From positions 87,684-151,683 of the forward strand of contig NZ_KE695655.1 in the NCBI RefSeq assembly GCF_000454065.1: 64,000 nt of DNA. Direction: 5' to 3'. Positions 7,442 to 16,987 of the stretch are shown here, piece by piece; position 1 is the first letter of the stretch; each line of letters opens with the position of its first letter. The stretch comes from Brevibacillus thermoruber 423. Its GTDB lineage: Bacteria; Bacillota; Bacilli; Brevibacillales; Brevibacillaceae. Below the pieces are notes generated by a model. It made no database searches. It had not been told where the DNA came from and saw only the letters and a list, made by a program, of their open reading frames with translations. The position numbers and the translations under genes were made by a program.

Positions 7442-8530
7442 TCATTTCCTCCGTTCTGTCGAAGATGGGGCGGCCGGCAGACCGGCGTCAGGCATGTCGA
7501 TAAACTCGTGCAGGTCGACGGCCAACTGTTCCAGCCGGGAGGGCATCGCGCGGTAAAACACGTAGCGCCCCCGCCGCTCGCTCCAGACGAAGCCGGCGTC
7601 GGCGAGCAGCTTGATGTGTTTGACCACGGCCGGTTCGCTGATGCCGTGCAGCGCCGCCAACTGCTGAACGCAGTAGGGGTGGCCGAGCAGCGACTTCAGG
7701 ATGGCGGCCCGCGTCGGATCGCTGAACACCTTCATTTTGGCGATAAAATCGGCCGGAATTGCAGCCTTCTCCGCCGTCCCCGGAACGTCCACGTGCAGGC
7801 CGACGGTAATCCGGTCGGCGTAAACGCCCAGGAGCAGATGAGGCGCGGCAAAGGTGGAGACGATCAGGTAGATGTGCGTCAATTCCTCGTAGGCAAACTG
7901 GTAGGTTTTCGCCTTGTGAAACTGCAGAAAGCGCTCGTGGACGTGAAGCCGCGGGTGGACCCGGGAGAGAAACGATACCGGGTCGGCGGCCAGACGCTCC
8001 GCCGCTTCATGCACGGCGCGGATCAGCCAGGGCTCGATGCGCCGCTCCTCCGCCTGGAAAAACGGCAGGTACGCGTAGCAAAAATCGAGAAAGTCCCGCT
8101 TGGCGGCCAGCGGACGGCGAATCAGCTCGCGGTGCTCCGGTTTGAGCTGTTCAAACGCCTCGTCCGTATGCCCCCGCATCCACGCCTGGAGCTGGCGGCG
8201 GTGGCAGATCGGCCCCATCATCGCTTCCGCAAACTCTTCCGGAGACATGGCCTGCACCCGTTCCAGCCCCGCTTCGACCGAATGATGGTACGTCTCTTCC
8301 CAGGGCGAGAGAAAGTCCAGCACGTTCAGAAAGTGGTTGGAGAGCGCGTCAAACCGGCGCAGGTCGCGTGCCAGGCCGGCCGGCAGAGCGTTAAGCGTCT
8401 CGCGGGCCCAGCCGATGCGGGATGTGTGGTGGTCCGGATTGGCCAGCACGTGCAGGCTGAGAAAAAACTCGCAGCCGGGAATGTACGCGGCCGACACCCG
8501 CTTGCGCAGCCACAGCGGCAGATCCTGCAT
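7442..8530 (-). CDS. ArsR-type transcriptional regulator with large N-terminal domain (DUF5937-like)
   Basis: 362 residues, ATG at 8530 behind AAAGGAGGGA. The last ~110 residues form a winged helix-turn-helix: FSDPTRAAILKSLLGHPYCVQQLA, then ISEPAVVKHIKLLADAGFV and the wing RRGRYVFYRA. The long N-terminal part (His- and Phe-rich, with LSNHFLNVLDFLSPWEETYHHS) is the ligand or dimer domain seen in DUF5937 regulators. It heads the ABC exporter operon with its own sigma-A promoter (8594-8622) and probably autoregulates it. No classical CVC metal site is present, so a metal inducer is not implied. Confidence 0.75.
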   Translation of the reverse strand: MQDLPLWLRKRVSAAYIPGCEFFLSLHVLANPDHHTSRIGWARETLNALPAGLARDLRRFDALSNHFLNVLDFLSPWEETYHHSVEAGLERVQAMSPEEFAEAMMGPICHRRQLQAWMRGHTDEAFEQLKPEHRELIRRPLAAKRDFLDFCYAYLPFFQAEERRIEPWLIRAVHEAAERLAADPVSFLSRVHPRLHVHERFLQFHKAKTYQFAYEELTHIYLIVSTFAAPHLLLGVYADRITVGLHVDVPGTAEKAAIPADFIAKMKVFSDPTRAAILKSLLGHPYCVQQLAALHGISEPAVVKHIKLLADAGFVWSERRGRYVFYRAMPSRLEQLAVDLHEFIDMPDAGLPAAPSSTERRK

Positions 8531-8593
8531 GGTCTCCCTCCTTTCGATTAACTGTTTGGTGAATTCATTGTGGCGGATGGCAAAAGTGAAGAC

Positions 8594-8622
8594 ATTATGG
8601 GGGAGGGGAATCGCTATGTCAA
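8594..8622 (-). promoter_or_regulatory. Sigma-A promoter of the regulator-ABC exporter operon
   Basis: On the minus strand TTGACA (8622-8617) and CATAAT (8599-8594) are 17 bp apart, about 65 bp upstream of the ATG at 8530. Confidence 0.75.
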
Positions 8623-8632
8623 TACACCAAAT

Positions 8633-8660
8633 GAAAAACCACGCCGGAGAAAGGCGTGGT
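8633..8660 (-). terminator. Terminator of the MoxR-DUF58-DUF4129 operon
   Basis: On the minus strand ACCACGCC (8660-8653) pairs with GGCGTGGT (8645-8638) and is followed by TTTTTCATTT. It lies just upstream of, and partly abuts, the promoter of the next minus-strand operon. Confidence 0.8.
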
Positions 8661-8672
8661 TGTGCCGATCCA

Positions 8673-10001
8673 TCATTCGCGCTTGGACGAGTCCCGCAGC
8701 TTCCGCAAGCACTGCTCCAGGTCGTTCCATTCTTCCGGAGAAAGCGGCTGCTGGCGGTAGCGGTACCGCTCGTAGTAGCCGGTGATCTGTCCGGCCAGTT
8801 CCACTACGTCCGGGTTGGCCCACTGCGAGCGGATGCGCCGCAAGTATTCGTGGCTGGTCTCATGCCGTTCGATCCGCATCCCCGATTCGGCCATGTGCTG
8901 GAGAAACCGGTAGTACGCATACCGCACCGGATCGTCGACGGGGCCGGACGGGCCGCGCATCAGCGTGTCCAGCTCCCAGAGGGGACCTTCGTCTGCCGAT
9001 GCGTCCGCGGCGACCGGGCGCCAGGCGGTTTGAACCGGAGCAGGGGAGACGGCGGTGCCGCCGACGTTCCGGTAGCGCCGTTTCCAGATGAACCGCGCCA
9101 GCGTGGCGAGGACCAGCGCCGAGACGCATGCGATCAGGTAGGGTTCCGCCATCGAAAACAGCGTCTCGCCGCCGGCCGGAGCGATCTCCTCCAACGGCTG
9201 TTCGACGACATCCGTTCCGCTGTTGAACAGCCCGTTGACGCGGCTGTTTCCGCTCAGGACCTCCGCCAGTTTGCCAAACAGCGCGGCGGTTCCCAGGAGG
9301 AGCGGGCGGGCCAACAGGTACAGACCGTCTCCCAGCGGTTCTTTGACCAGCCCCCAGATCCACGCCAGGAGCCAGAGCAGGCCGCCGCCTGCGAGGGCGT
9401 ATCCCGCCGCCAGCAGCAGCCGGGTGGTCAGCAGTTGACCGCCCAAAGCGGCGGCAAGGGAGATCGGCGCGGCGCTTCCGCCCGGCGGTTCGCGCGTCAG
9501 GTACTCGCCCCAGCCGGTGACGAGGTGGCTGGCGAGCACGAAAGCCAGTATCGCGTAATACGCCCGAACGTCATGCGGCTGCGGGGCGGCCAGCGCTCCG
9601 AACAGGCCGGCCAGCACCAGTTGGAACAGGCAGATGATCAGCGCCAGCACAAAGCGGTGGCGCAGATGGACAGGCGTACACGGAATCGAGGGCGCGGCGT
9701 GGATTCGCCAGAAAAAGAGGGCGGCCAGCAGCAAAGCGAGCAGCCAGGAGCCGAAAGCGGCGTAACACAGACCGCCGACGGCCGCCACCAGCGGATACAG
9801 CAGCAGGTGAAGCAGGAGGTGGTGTCCGCCCCCCTGGTACAGCCAGCTTCCCAGGGCGAGCAGGAGCGCGGCGGCCAGGACAAAGCCGATCATGCTTTCC
9901 GGCCGGGCCGGCAGCCACCGGAACAGCATCAGCACGGAGGCCGTCAGCAGCGCTTCCATCCAGAACACCAGCGTCCAGCGTCCCAACATGGACCACGTCA
10001 T
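8673..10001 (-). CDS. DUF4129 domain-containing membrane protein
   Basis: 442 residues, ATG at 10001 overlapping the DUF58 stop by four bases. Six or more hydrophobic segments fill the first ~210 residues, another lies near 290-310 (YLIACVSALVLATLARFIW), and the C-terminus is soluble. The last ~75 residues (DDPVRYAYYRFLQHMAESGM, RHETSHEYLRRIR, ITGYYERYRYRQQPLSPEEW) are a DUF4129 domain, usually found at the C-terminus of transglutaminase-like membrane proteins. Here the transglutaminase core is absent and the protein ends the MoxR operon. Function presumably in cell-envelope or protein-complex maturation. Confidence 0.75.
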   Translation of the reverse strand: MTWSMLGRWTLVFWMEALLTASVLMLFRWLPARPESMIGFVLAAALLLALGSWLYQGGGHHLLLHLLLYPLVAAVGGLCYAAFGSWLLALLLAALFFWRIHAAPSIPCTPVHLRHRFVLALIICLFQLVLAGLFGALAAPQPHDVRAYYAILAFVLASHLVTGWGEYLTREPPGGSAAPISLAAALGGQLLTTRLLLAAGYALAGGGLLWLLAWIWGLVKEPLGDGLYLLARPLLLGTAALFGKLAEVLSGNSRVNGLFNSGTDVVEQPLEEIAPAGGETLFSMAEPYLIACVSALVLATLARFIWKRRYRNVGGTAVSPAPVQTAWRPVAADASADEGPLWELDTLMRGPSGPVDDPVRYAYYRFLQHMAESGMRIERHETSHEYLRRIRSQWANPDVVELAGQITGYYERYRYRQQPLSPEEWNDLEQCLRKLRDSSKRE

Positions 10002-11188
10002 GAAAGGACCACCTTCCTCGCCGGGGTGCGGCCGGACTCGTGCCGGCGCAGGACCGGCTGCTCTTCCGACACGTCCAGCACCGTGACGCTGTGGCCGTGC
10101 CGCACCAGCCGTTTGACCGCTTCTTCCGCCGGTCCGTCCAGACGCGGGGTGACGATCAGGATCGCGTCACGGGTGCCGCTGTGCTCCAGACGCCGCAATA
10201 CGGCCGCCAGCGAAGTCGGCATGTACTGATACAGGCGGGCGAGCTGTGTCATGACATGGACGTGGTGAGCCTTGCCGCTGCCCGCGGGGAGGTGGAACTG
10301 CTCCCGTCCGCGCTGTTTCACCGTCAGGAACAGGTCGCAGGACAGCGATTGGCGGCGGCAGAGAACGGAGAGGGCGGCAAGAGCGGAGATGACCCGCTCG
10401 TTCACCGTTTCATTTTGCCGCTGCAGCAGCGGTTCGTAGGACGGCAGAATGTGTCCCACCACCTTCCAGGTGGGGCGGGCGGTCGGTTCGAACAGCCGTG
10501 TCTGCAGCGCGCCGGTTTTCGCACTGGCTTTCCAGTGGATGTGTTTCAGCCGGTCTCCCGGCGCATAGCCGCGCACGCCGCGCAAAAACGTGACGTCCTC
10601 CTCCAGGCGTCTGCGCGAGACGCTGCCGCCGTCAGGCTCGGCTGCCGCCGCCGACAGCGGGGGCAGCGTCAAGGGCAGCGGGTAGACCAGGAGGGAAAAC
10701 GACAGCGGGAGCGGAATCGGGTCCTGCTCCTCGCCAAACACGGAGAGCGTGTCCGCCTGGGCTTCCGTCAGCCACACCAGGCCGCGCTTGTGCGGGGTGA
10801 GCGTAAACGTCCGTTCCGCGCTTGTCCTAAGCGGCAGGTGGAAGCGGAAGCGAACCGTGCAGCGCTGGCTGCTCGCTGTCACGTCGTCCGCCCCTTCGAC
10901 CGTCACGTGTTCGGGAAAGGACACGCGGATCACCGTGCCGGGCAGCGGCAGCCAGGAGCGGTTGTGCAGCGAAAAACGGACGGTGACGGGCGTTCCCGGC
11001 ATCACCCGGCTCTGGTCCGCGCTCCACTCCAGCCGAACCCAGCGCGGCAGATTGGCCCGCCACCAGCGGTGAGCCAGCGTCATGAAAAAGAAGAAGCCGC
11101 CAAACAGCCAGAGAAAGCGGCTGCCCGAAAAGAGGGCAAACAGGAGGCAGAGAAACCCCAAAGCGTGATAGACCTGTCTCGTGCTCAT
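9998..11188 (-). CDS. DUF58 domain-containing protein
   Basis: 396 residues, ATG at 11188. Two hydrophobic segments lie at the N-terminus (FLCLLFALFSGSRFLWLFGGFFFF), followed by a beta-rich region (PVTVRFSLHNRSWLPLP). The DUF58 signature is at about residues 195-220: LRGVRGYAPGDRLKHIHWKA, then SAKTGALQTRLFEP. DUF58 proteins have a von Willebrand A-like fold and are almost always encoded next to a MoxR AAA+ ATPase, as here. The pair is thought to assemble or activate other envelope proteins. The gene is 7 bp from moxR and overlaps the next gene by 4 bp. Confidence 0.82.
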   Translation of the reverse strand: MSTRQVYHALGFLCLLFALFSGSRFLWLFGGFFFFMTLAHRWWRANLPRWVRLEWSADQSRVMPGTPVTVRFSLHNRSWLPLPGTVIRVSFPEHVTVEGADDVTASSQRCTVRFRFHLPLRTSAERTFTLTPHKRGLVWLTEAQADTLSVFGEEQDPIPLPLSFSLLVYPLPLTLPPLSAAAAEPDGGSVSRRRLEEDVTFLRGVRGYAPGDRLKHIHWKASAKTGALQTRLFEPTARPTWKVVGHILPSYEPLLQRQNETVNERVISALAALSVLCRRQSLSCDLFLTVKQRGREQFHLPAGSGKAHHVHVMTQLARLYQYMPTSLAAVLRRLEHSGTRDAILIVTPRLDGPAEEAVKRLVRHGHSVTVLDVSEEQPVLRRHESGRTPARKVVLS

Positions 11189-11195
11189 GTGTGGA

Positions 11196-12134
11196 TCACA
11201 CGCCTTCTTCGACCGGTGCCGCCACGCTTTTGAGGATGTCGTCGATCACTTCCTGCTCCGTCACGTGCAGTTCCGCTTCCATCGACAGGCGGATGCGGTG
11301 GACGGACAAAGCGGGAAACACCGCTTTGACATCGTCAGGCAGGACGTAGGTACGCCCGTCCAGGTAAGCGGCCGCCTGCGCCGAGCGCAGCAGGGCGAGC
11401 ATGGCGCGAGGACTGAGGCCCGTTTCCACGGAGCGGTGGCGGCGGGTGGCTTCCGTCAGATCGATGATGTACTCCTCCACGGCGGGGCTGACGTGTACCG
11501 CTGTCACGTCCCGCTGCATGGCAGCGATCTCGTCGACGCTGATCACCGGCTCCACCTGCTCCAGCGGTGAGCCCGTCCGGAACCGCCGGAGGATCTCCCG
11601 GGCGTCTTCCCTGCTGCCGTAGCCAAGCGACAGGCGGAACAAGAAGCGGTCGAGCTGCGCTTCCGGAAGCGGATAGGTTCCCTCCGATTCGATCGGGTTT
11701 TGCGTGGCAATCACCAACAGCGTCGGCGGCAGGGGAAGCGTCACCCCTTCGATGGTCACCTGCCGTTCTTCCATGCATTCCAACAGGCCGGATTGTGTCC
11801 GCGGCGTGGCCCGGTTGATCTCGTCGGCCAGGAGCACGTCGGCAAACACCGGTCCCCGCCGAAGTTCAAACGCGCCGGTCCGCTGGTTGAACACGTGCAG
11901 CCCGACCACGTCCGAAGGCAGCAGGTCGGCGGTAAACTGCACCCGGTTGTAGGTGCCGCCGATCGCCTGGGCGAGCGTTTTGGCCAACACGGTCTTGCCC
12001 ATGCCGGGCAGGTCCTCCAAGAGCACGTGGCCGCGGGCCAGAAGAGCCGTCACCAGCAGCCGGATCTGCGGCTCCTTGCCGACGATGACGCGGTTGACGC
12101 TTTCCAGCAATGTGTCCAAAGGGCGATGGGTCAT
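11196..12134 (-). CDS. MoxR family AAA+ ATPase
   Basis: 312 residues; ATG at 12134 chosen because AAAGGAGA precedes it and the promoter's -10 lies at 12200, so the longer reading to 12224 would start upstream of the transcript. Walker A is EDLPGMGKTVLAKTLA and Walker B is VLLADEINRATPRTQSGLLE. Sensor 1 is IATQNPIESEGTYPLPEAQL, with the following DRFLFRL. It is the chaperone-like ATPase of a MoxR-VWA system and first gene of a three-gene operon with DUF58 and DUF4129 proteins. Confidence 0.88.
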   Translation of the reverse strand: MTHRPLDTLLESVNRVIVGKEPQIRLLVTALLARGHVLLEDLPGMGKTVLAKTLAQAIGGTYNRVQFTADLLPSDVVGLHVFNQRTGAFELRRGPVFADVLLADEINRATPRTQSGLLECMEERQVTIEGVTLPLPPTLLVIATQNPIESEGTYPLPEAQLDRFLFRLSLGYGSREDAREILRRFRTGSPLEQVEPVISVDEIAAMQRDVTAVHVSPAVEEYIIDLTEATRRHRSVETGLSPRAMLALLRSAQAAAYLDGRTYVLPDDVKAVFPALSVHRIRLSMEAELHVTEQEVIDDILKSVAAPVEEGV

Positions 12135-12194
12135 GAGGACGTCTCCTTTATGGGAAAATAGGGCGCGAGACCCGGTTGTTCCAGTATGGAAGGT

Positions 12195-12224
12195 ATTATA
12201 CCTCGGAACGCCTGATTTTGCCAA
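12195..12224 (-). promoter_or_regulatory. Sigma-A promoter of the MoxR operon
   Basis: On the minus strand TTGGCA (12224-12219) and a perfect TATAAT (12200-12195) are 18 bp apart. The interval between this promoter and 12388 shows no gene. Confidence 0.7.
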
Positions 12225-12384
12225 ATCTTCATAAAATTATCCCGATCGGAAAAACGGCCCTCTGAAACGAGCGCGCCGCTGATCGGCGGGGGAACGTTTG
12301 CGACCTTCATCGGCGGCGCACAGTCAAGCAACTGGGTGCTTGAAAGCCGCGGGAACAGAGGGTGAAGAAAAGGCGTCGGAAACA

Positions 12385-12421
12385 AGAAAAACAGCGAAGG
12401 GGAACTCCCGCTTCGCTGTTT
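12385..12421 (-). terminator. Terminator after metY
   Basis: On the minus strand AACAGCGAA (12421-12413) pairs with TTCGCTGTT and is followed by TTTCTTGTTT. It lies about 80 bp after the metY stop. Confidence 0.8.
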
Positions 12422-12501
12422 GACGCAAACGAGCGCAGACGCGCGCCATCTCCCGGCCGCTTTGGGCGCGGCGGGGCGCCCCAACGGACCAGACCCGTTC
12501 C

Positions 12502-14008
<1,507 letters not shown>

Positions 14009-14042
14009 ATCGTGGAAATTTTGAAAATTGTGCTTATCTGGT

Positions 14043-14071
14043 ATTATAGGGGGACAGCCGGATTCGGTCAA
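14043..14071 (-). promoter_or_regulatory. Sigma-A promoter of the metY riboswitch transcript
   Basis: On the minus strand TTGACC (14071-14066) and TATAAT (14048-14043) are 17 bp apart, about 35 bp upstream of the S-box aptamer. Confidence 0.8.
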
Positions 14072-14104
14072 TACAAATTTCCGAGTAAGTAAGGGGGAAT
14101 TGTC

Positions 14105-14683
14105 ATGATTGCTGTTTTCTTGCGTCCACACGATTTGGCCTATGCGGAGCGCATGTTTGCGCTGGTTTCCGATCCGGCCGTCAGCGGCGCGCTCAGCCTG
14201 CAGGACCAGTCGGTCGAGGATACGAAGCGGTTTATCCGGCACATTACGGAAGAGGAGCGGGCAGGAAGAGCCGTCAGCCGGGTCGTCTTCAATGAAAAGG
14301 AGGAGTTGATCGGCGTCACCACGCTGATGTTCATCGACAGGGAGCGGCGGCGCTGTCACATCGGCAGTTGGCTGGGCCGGGCGTACTGGGGGAAAGGGTA
14401 CAACCAGCTCGCCAAGGAAGCGATTTTGTCCATCGCGTTTGGCGAGCTGGACCTGGACATCGTCTTCGCCGGGGCGCGGACGACCAACATCCGCTCGCAA
14501 AAAGCGCAGGAGAAGCTGCCCTACGTCACGCTTCACGTGGAAAGCGAGTATCCCGAGGAGCACGCCGCTCTGGAGCAGCGGCAGCAGCACCCCTGTGTGC
14601 TGCACGCCTTCAAGCGGGACGATTTTCTCCGGTATCTGGCGGAAAAGGAACGGGCGGCCAGGGGGGAAGCGGTCCGTGACTAA
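14105..14683 (+). CDS. GNAT family N-acetyltransferase
   Basis: 192 residues, ATG at 14105 preceded by AAGGGGGAAT. The layout is that of RimJ/RimL-like acetyltransferases: N-terminal LRPHDLAYAERMFALVSDPAV, then EELIGVTTLMFIDRERRRCH, the acetyl-CoA region IGSWLGRAYWGKGYNQLAKEA (W-GKGYN in place of the canonical Q/RxxGxG/A), and NIRSQKAQEKL. The acceptor substrate cannot be deduced. It is transcribed divergently from the metY leader and has no obvious operon partner. No terminator is seen directly after it. Confidence 0.8.
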   Translation: MIAVFLRPHDLAYAERMFALVSDPAVSGALSLQDQSVEDTKRFIRHITEEERAGRAVSRVVFNEKEELIGVTTLMFIDRERRRCHIGSWLGRAYWGKGYNQLAKEAILSIAFGELDLDIVFAGARTTNIRSQKAQEKLPYVTLHVESEYPEEHAALEQRQQHPCVLHAFKRDDFLRYLAEKERAARGEAVRD

Positions 14684-14820
14684 TCCGTACACGGCGGGCT
14701 GAGGCGGGCCGGTTCCGCTCCCATCGGGGCCGGTTTGAAGCAGGAACCGCAGCGCCCCCCGTCACAATTGCGTAACCGTTTCGCCCTCTCTCGTTCACAA
14801 CTTTCCGGCCGGGGCAGCCC

Positions 14821-14826
14821 TATAAT
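14821..14826 (+). promoter_or_regulatory. Perfect -10 box upstream of a small membrane-protein ORF
   Basis: TATAAT at 14821-14826; the best -35-like hexamer is TTCACA at 14794-14799, with a long 21-bp spacer. The otherwise empty stretch 14684-15074 contains this box, the 29-codon frame at 14880 and the rhodanese promoter, and nothing else that I recognise. Confidence 0.35.
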
Positions 14827-14879
14827 AGGGGTGATTGTGAGAAAGATACAGATGCACTGTGTTACTTCCAGCCCCGGCC

Positions 14880-14969
14880 ATGAGCACCGTGCTGGTGATC
14901 GCGCAGATCGCCGGCCTGTTCCTGCTGATCCCGTCGCTGATCCTGCGGCTCGGGCTCTTCCCGTTGTGA
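14880..14969 (+). CDS. Possible 29-residue single-pass membrane protein
   Basis: ATG at 14880 gives MSTVLVIAQIAGLFLLIPSL followed by ILRLGLFPL and TGA. It is almost entirely hydrophobic with one late Arg, as expected for a tiny single-span membrane protein. A TATAAT lies 54 bp upstream. No convincing Shine-Dalgarno sequence precedes the ATG, and an in-frame GTG at 14859 is an alternative start. Proteins of this size often accompany respiratory or transport complexes, and SCO1 lies 500 bp downstream, but a link is speculative. Confidence 0.4.
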   Translation: MSTVLVIAQIAGLFLLIPSLILRLGLFPL

Positions 14970-14995
14970 CGCCGCGTCCGTGCAGGGACGGCCTG

Positions 14996-15024
14996 TTCGA
15001 AAATAGCCGCCGGTATGGTATGAT
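14996..15024 (+). promoter_or_regulatory. Sigma-A promoter for the rhodanese gene
   Basis: TTCGAA (14996-15001) and TATGAT (15019-15024) are 17 bp apart, about 50 bp upstream of the ATG at 15075. Confidence 0.5.
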
Positions 15025-15074
15025 GGGAGGCGGTATGGAATCAACGTTCATGAAGATACAGGAGGCTAGTAAAC

Positions 15075-15389
15075 ATGGCGGAACAAGGGGTAAAGGAAAT
15101 CACGCCGCAGGAGCTGATGGAGAAGCTGGCTGCGGGAGAAAAGCTGCAGGTCATCGACGTGCGCGAGGTGGAGGAGTGGAATGGCGGCCACATTAAGGAA
15201 GCCAAACTGATTCCGCTCGGCTTTCTGCCGCATCGCGTCGACGAGCTGGACAAGGAGACGCCGGTCGTGCTGGTCTGCCGAAGCGGCGCCCGCAGTCACA
15301 TGGCCACCCAATATTTGCAGGAATTGGGCTTCGACGCGGCCAACATGGTGGGCGGCATGCTCGCCTGGCCGGGGGAAACGGAAGCGTAA
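15075..15389 (+). CDS. Rhodanese-like domain protein
   Basis: 104 residues, ATG at 15075 behind ACAGGAGG. It is a single rhodanese domain: ITPQELMEKL, LQVIDVREVEEWNGGHI, AKLIPLGFL, the active-site loop VVLVCRSGARSHMA with the catalytic Cys at about residue 71, and the closing GGMLAWPGE. Single-domain rhodaneses carry persulfide sulfur in the cytoplasm. It is followed after 76 bp by the SCO1 gene, and the two may share a transcript. The physiological sulfur donor or acceptor is not indicated. Confidence 0.88.
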   Translation: MAEQGVKEITPQELMEKLAAGEKLQVIDVREVEEWNGGHIKEAKLIPLGFLPHRVDELDKETPVVLVCRSGARSHMATQYLQELGFDAANMVGGMLAWPGETEA

Positions 15390-15465
15390 CGCATCGGTGC
15401 AGACAGAAAGCGCGTGATCGCCGTTTGGCGGGGGGAAGCGCGATCAGGATGAGGAGGCAAGCGAG

Positions 15466-16080
15466 ATGAGCGAAGGCAAGGCGTCGTTCTGGCAGCGCCA
15501 CTGGTTTTCCGTGGCGGCCGCCGTGCTGGCGCTGCTCGTCGTCGGGGTATTCGGCTACCAGTACTGGCAGAAGAGCCAGATCCCCGTCGTGAAACAGATG
15601 AACGACTTTACGCTGGACAACATCGACGGGTCCACATTCACCCTGTCCGAAACCAACGGCAAGGTCCGGCTGGTGGAGTTCATCTTTACCCACTGCCCGG
15701 ACATCTGCCCGGCCACGACGTTTAACATGGCCAAGATGCAGGAACAGTTGAAGGCCAAAGGGCTGTTTGGAGACAAGGTGGCGTTTGTGACGATCACCTT
15801 TGACCCGGAGCGGGACACGCCGGAAGTGCTCAAGGCGTACGCGGACAAGTTTGGCGCCGATCAGAGCGGCTGGTACTTCCTACGCGGCGATCAAGCGGCC
15901 GTGGAGAAAGTGACCAAGGACTTCGGCATCGCCGTCCTGAAACAGCCTGACGGTTCGTTTGCTCACACCGCCCGCATGTTCCTCGTCGACAAGGACGGCA
16001 ACATGCGCCGCATGTACGGGATGGCGTCCGACATGGATATGGACAACATGCTGAAAGACATCGAGCAGTTGGCCGATTAG
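15466..16080 (+). CDS. SCO1/SenC family protein (cytochrome c oxidase CuA assembly)
   Basis: 204 residues, ATG at 15466 behind GAGGAGGCAAGCG-type SD. One N-terminal transmembrane anchor (SVAAAVLALLVVGVFGYQYW) is followed by an extracytoplasmic thioredoxin fold. The copper/thiol motif CPDIC lies in EFIFTHCPDICPATTF, and the distal His is in DGSFAHTARMFLVD. SCO proteins deliver copper to the CuA centre of cytochrome oxidase or act as thiol reductants. No cta genes are in the window, so the partner oxidase is elsewhere. It is close in size to B. subtilis YpmQ/BsSco. Confidence 0.9.
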   Translation: MSEGKASFWQRHWFSVAAAVLALLVVGVFGYQYWQKSQIPVVKQMNDFTLDNIDGSTFTLSETNGKVRLVEFIFTHCPDICPATTFNMAKMQEQLKAKGLFGDKVAFVTITFDPERDTPEVLKAYADKFGADQSGWYFLRGDQAAVEKVTKDFGIAVLKQPDGSFAHTARMFLVDKDGNMRRMYGMASDMDMDNMLKDIEQLAD

Positions 16081-16153
16081 ACAGCCAACCGGGGCCGCCC
16101 CGGCCTTTGCATGACGCAGCGGGCCGGCCCTGCCGGAAATCATTTTCCGTAAA

Positions 16154-16203
16154 AAAACCCGCCTCTGCCGGACCTGATGTTCGCGGTCCCGGGGGCGGGT
16201 TCA
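16154..16203 (-). terminator. Terminator after the DUF3889 gene
   Basis: On the minus strand GAACCCGCC (16202-16194) pairs with GGCGGGTT (16164-16157) across a structured loop and is followed by seven T residues. A shorter G+C palindrome at 16088-16105 may serve SCO1 on the plus strand. Confidence 0.65.
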
Positions 16204-16262
16204 TCTGTTTCATGGGCGGCCCTCTTCGGGAATCACGGGGTTCTCTGCGGCACATTGGCTGT

Positions 16263-16589
16263 TCAGCGGGTCTCTTCCAAACGGATGGCGATGACTGTCT
16301 CCGTCCGCTTGTCAAACTCGATCCGCACCAAAACCGCCCACGTGCGGCCGCCCTCCCGGAGCAGGAGCTTGAACGTCTCTTCCCACGTAGCGGGCGTTTT
16401 GCTCGTCCGCCCGACATGCAGGTAGTCGACAATCTCCGCCTGCGGGTACGTTTTCATCGTCTGTTCGATCGCGAGCCGCCCCCATTTGGCGTAGGGAGGC
16501 TGCGCGGAGGCCGGCAGGGCTTGGAGGAGCAGCAGCAGCGCCGCCGCGCATGCGGCTGTCCAGCCCCGCCGGTGCAATCGGTCGCGCAT
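16263..16589 (-). CDS. DUF3889 secreted protein
   Basis: 108 residues from ATG 16589, which overlaps the stop of the ChrA remnant (TGATG). The signal peptide is RRGWTAACAAALLLLLQALP with cleavage after ASA. The mature part matches DUF3889 (YqzG-like): PPYAKWGRLAIEQTMKTYP, AEIVDYLHVGR, WEETFKLLLREG and the strand WAVLVRIEFDKRTETVIAI. It should be secreted or cell-wall associated. Function unknown. A longer reading to 16700 has no SD and overlaps the pseudogene. It may depend on readthrough from the pseudogene's old promoter. Confidence 0.7.
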   Translation of the reverse strand: MRDRLHRRGWTAACAAALLLLLQALPASAQPPYAKWGRLAIEQTMKTYPQAEIVDYLHVGRTSKTPATWEETFKLLLREGGRTWAVLVRIEFDKRTETVIAIRLEETR

Positions 16590-16855
16590 CAGAGCACACC
16601 TGCCTCTCTGAAGAAAATGTCCGCTTGAGCGGTAGTGTGCCCGATCACCGGCTGCGTACACGCCCCCAGCAGGTCGAGAAACGTTTCTTGATCGACCCAC
16701 TTTCGCTTTTGTACAATTTCTTCATTCATCATGGCGATGTGGGCGGCAGGCCCGCCAAAGGCGATGCTCCCGGCTTGAGAAACACCTGCGCCGCTTCCGG
16801 CAGATGACGGTTCATGAGGGCTCTTTTCGCTTCTTTTCCGGATTCTTTTCCTCAT
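16589..16855 (-). pseudogene. N-terminal fragment of chromate transporter ChrA
   Basis: The minus-strand frame reads AGVSQAGSIAFGGPAAHIAM, then MNEEIVQKRKWVDQETFLDL, LGACTQPVIGHTTAQADIFF and stops. This is the start of the ChrA core (FGGPAAHIxMMxEEVVxRRKW, LDLLGAxNxxPGPNSTE), with the PGPNSTE segment already degraded and everything after it (more than 300 residues) missing. ATG at 16855 can start it, but the product could not form a transporter. The unusually long open frame running upstream to 18502 is antisense to RNase J and is not coding. Confidence 0.7.
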
Positions 16856-16987
16856 CCGGTAGCAGAATGCGGGAAAATGGCAAGACTGGATGAAACGAAG
16901 GCGCCGCGATGTGATACAATAAGAAGTGGCATGCATTGGTCGGGTTTCCAACAAAACATGCACGAAATCTATTAGGAGGAACGAGTA

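Noticed and set aside
8337..10229. A 630-codon plus-strand frame
   Set aside because: It runs antisense through the DUF4129 gene, is rich in Gln and Arg as in shadow frames, and the minus-strand genes there have clear families, overlaps and SD sequences.
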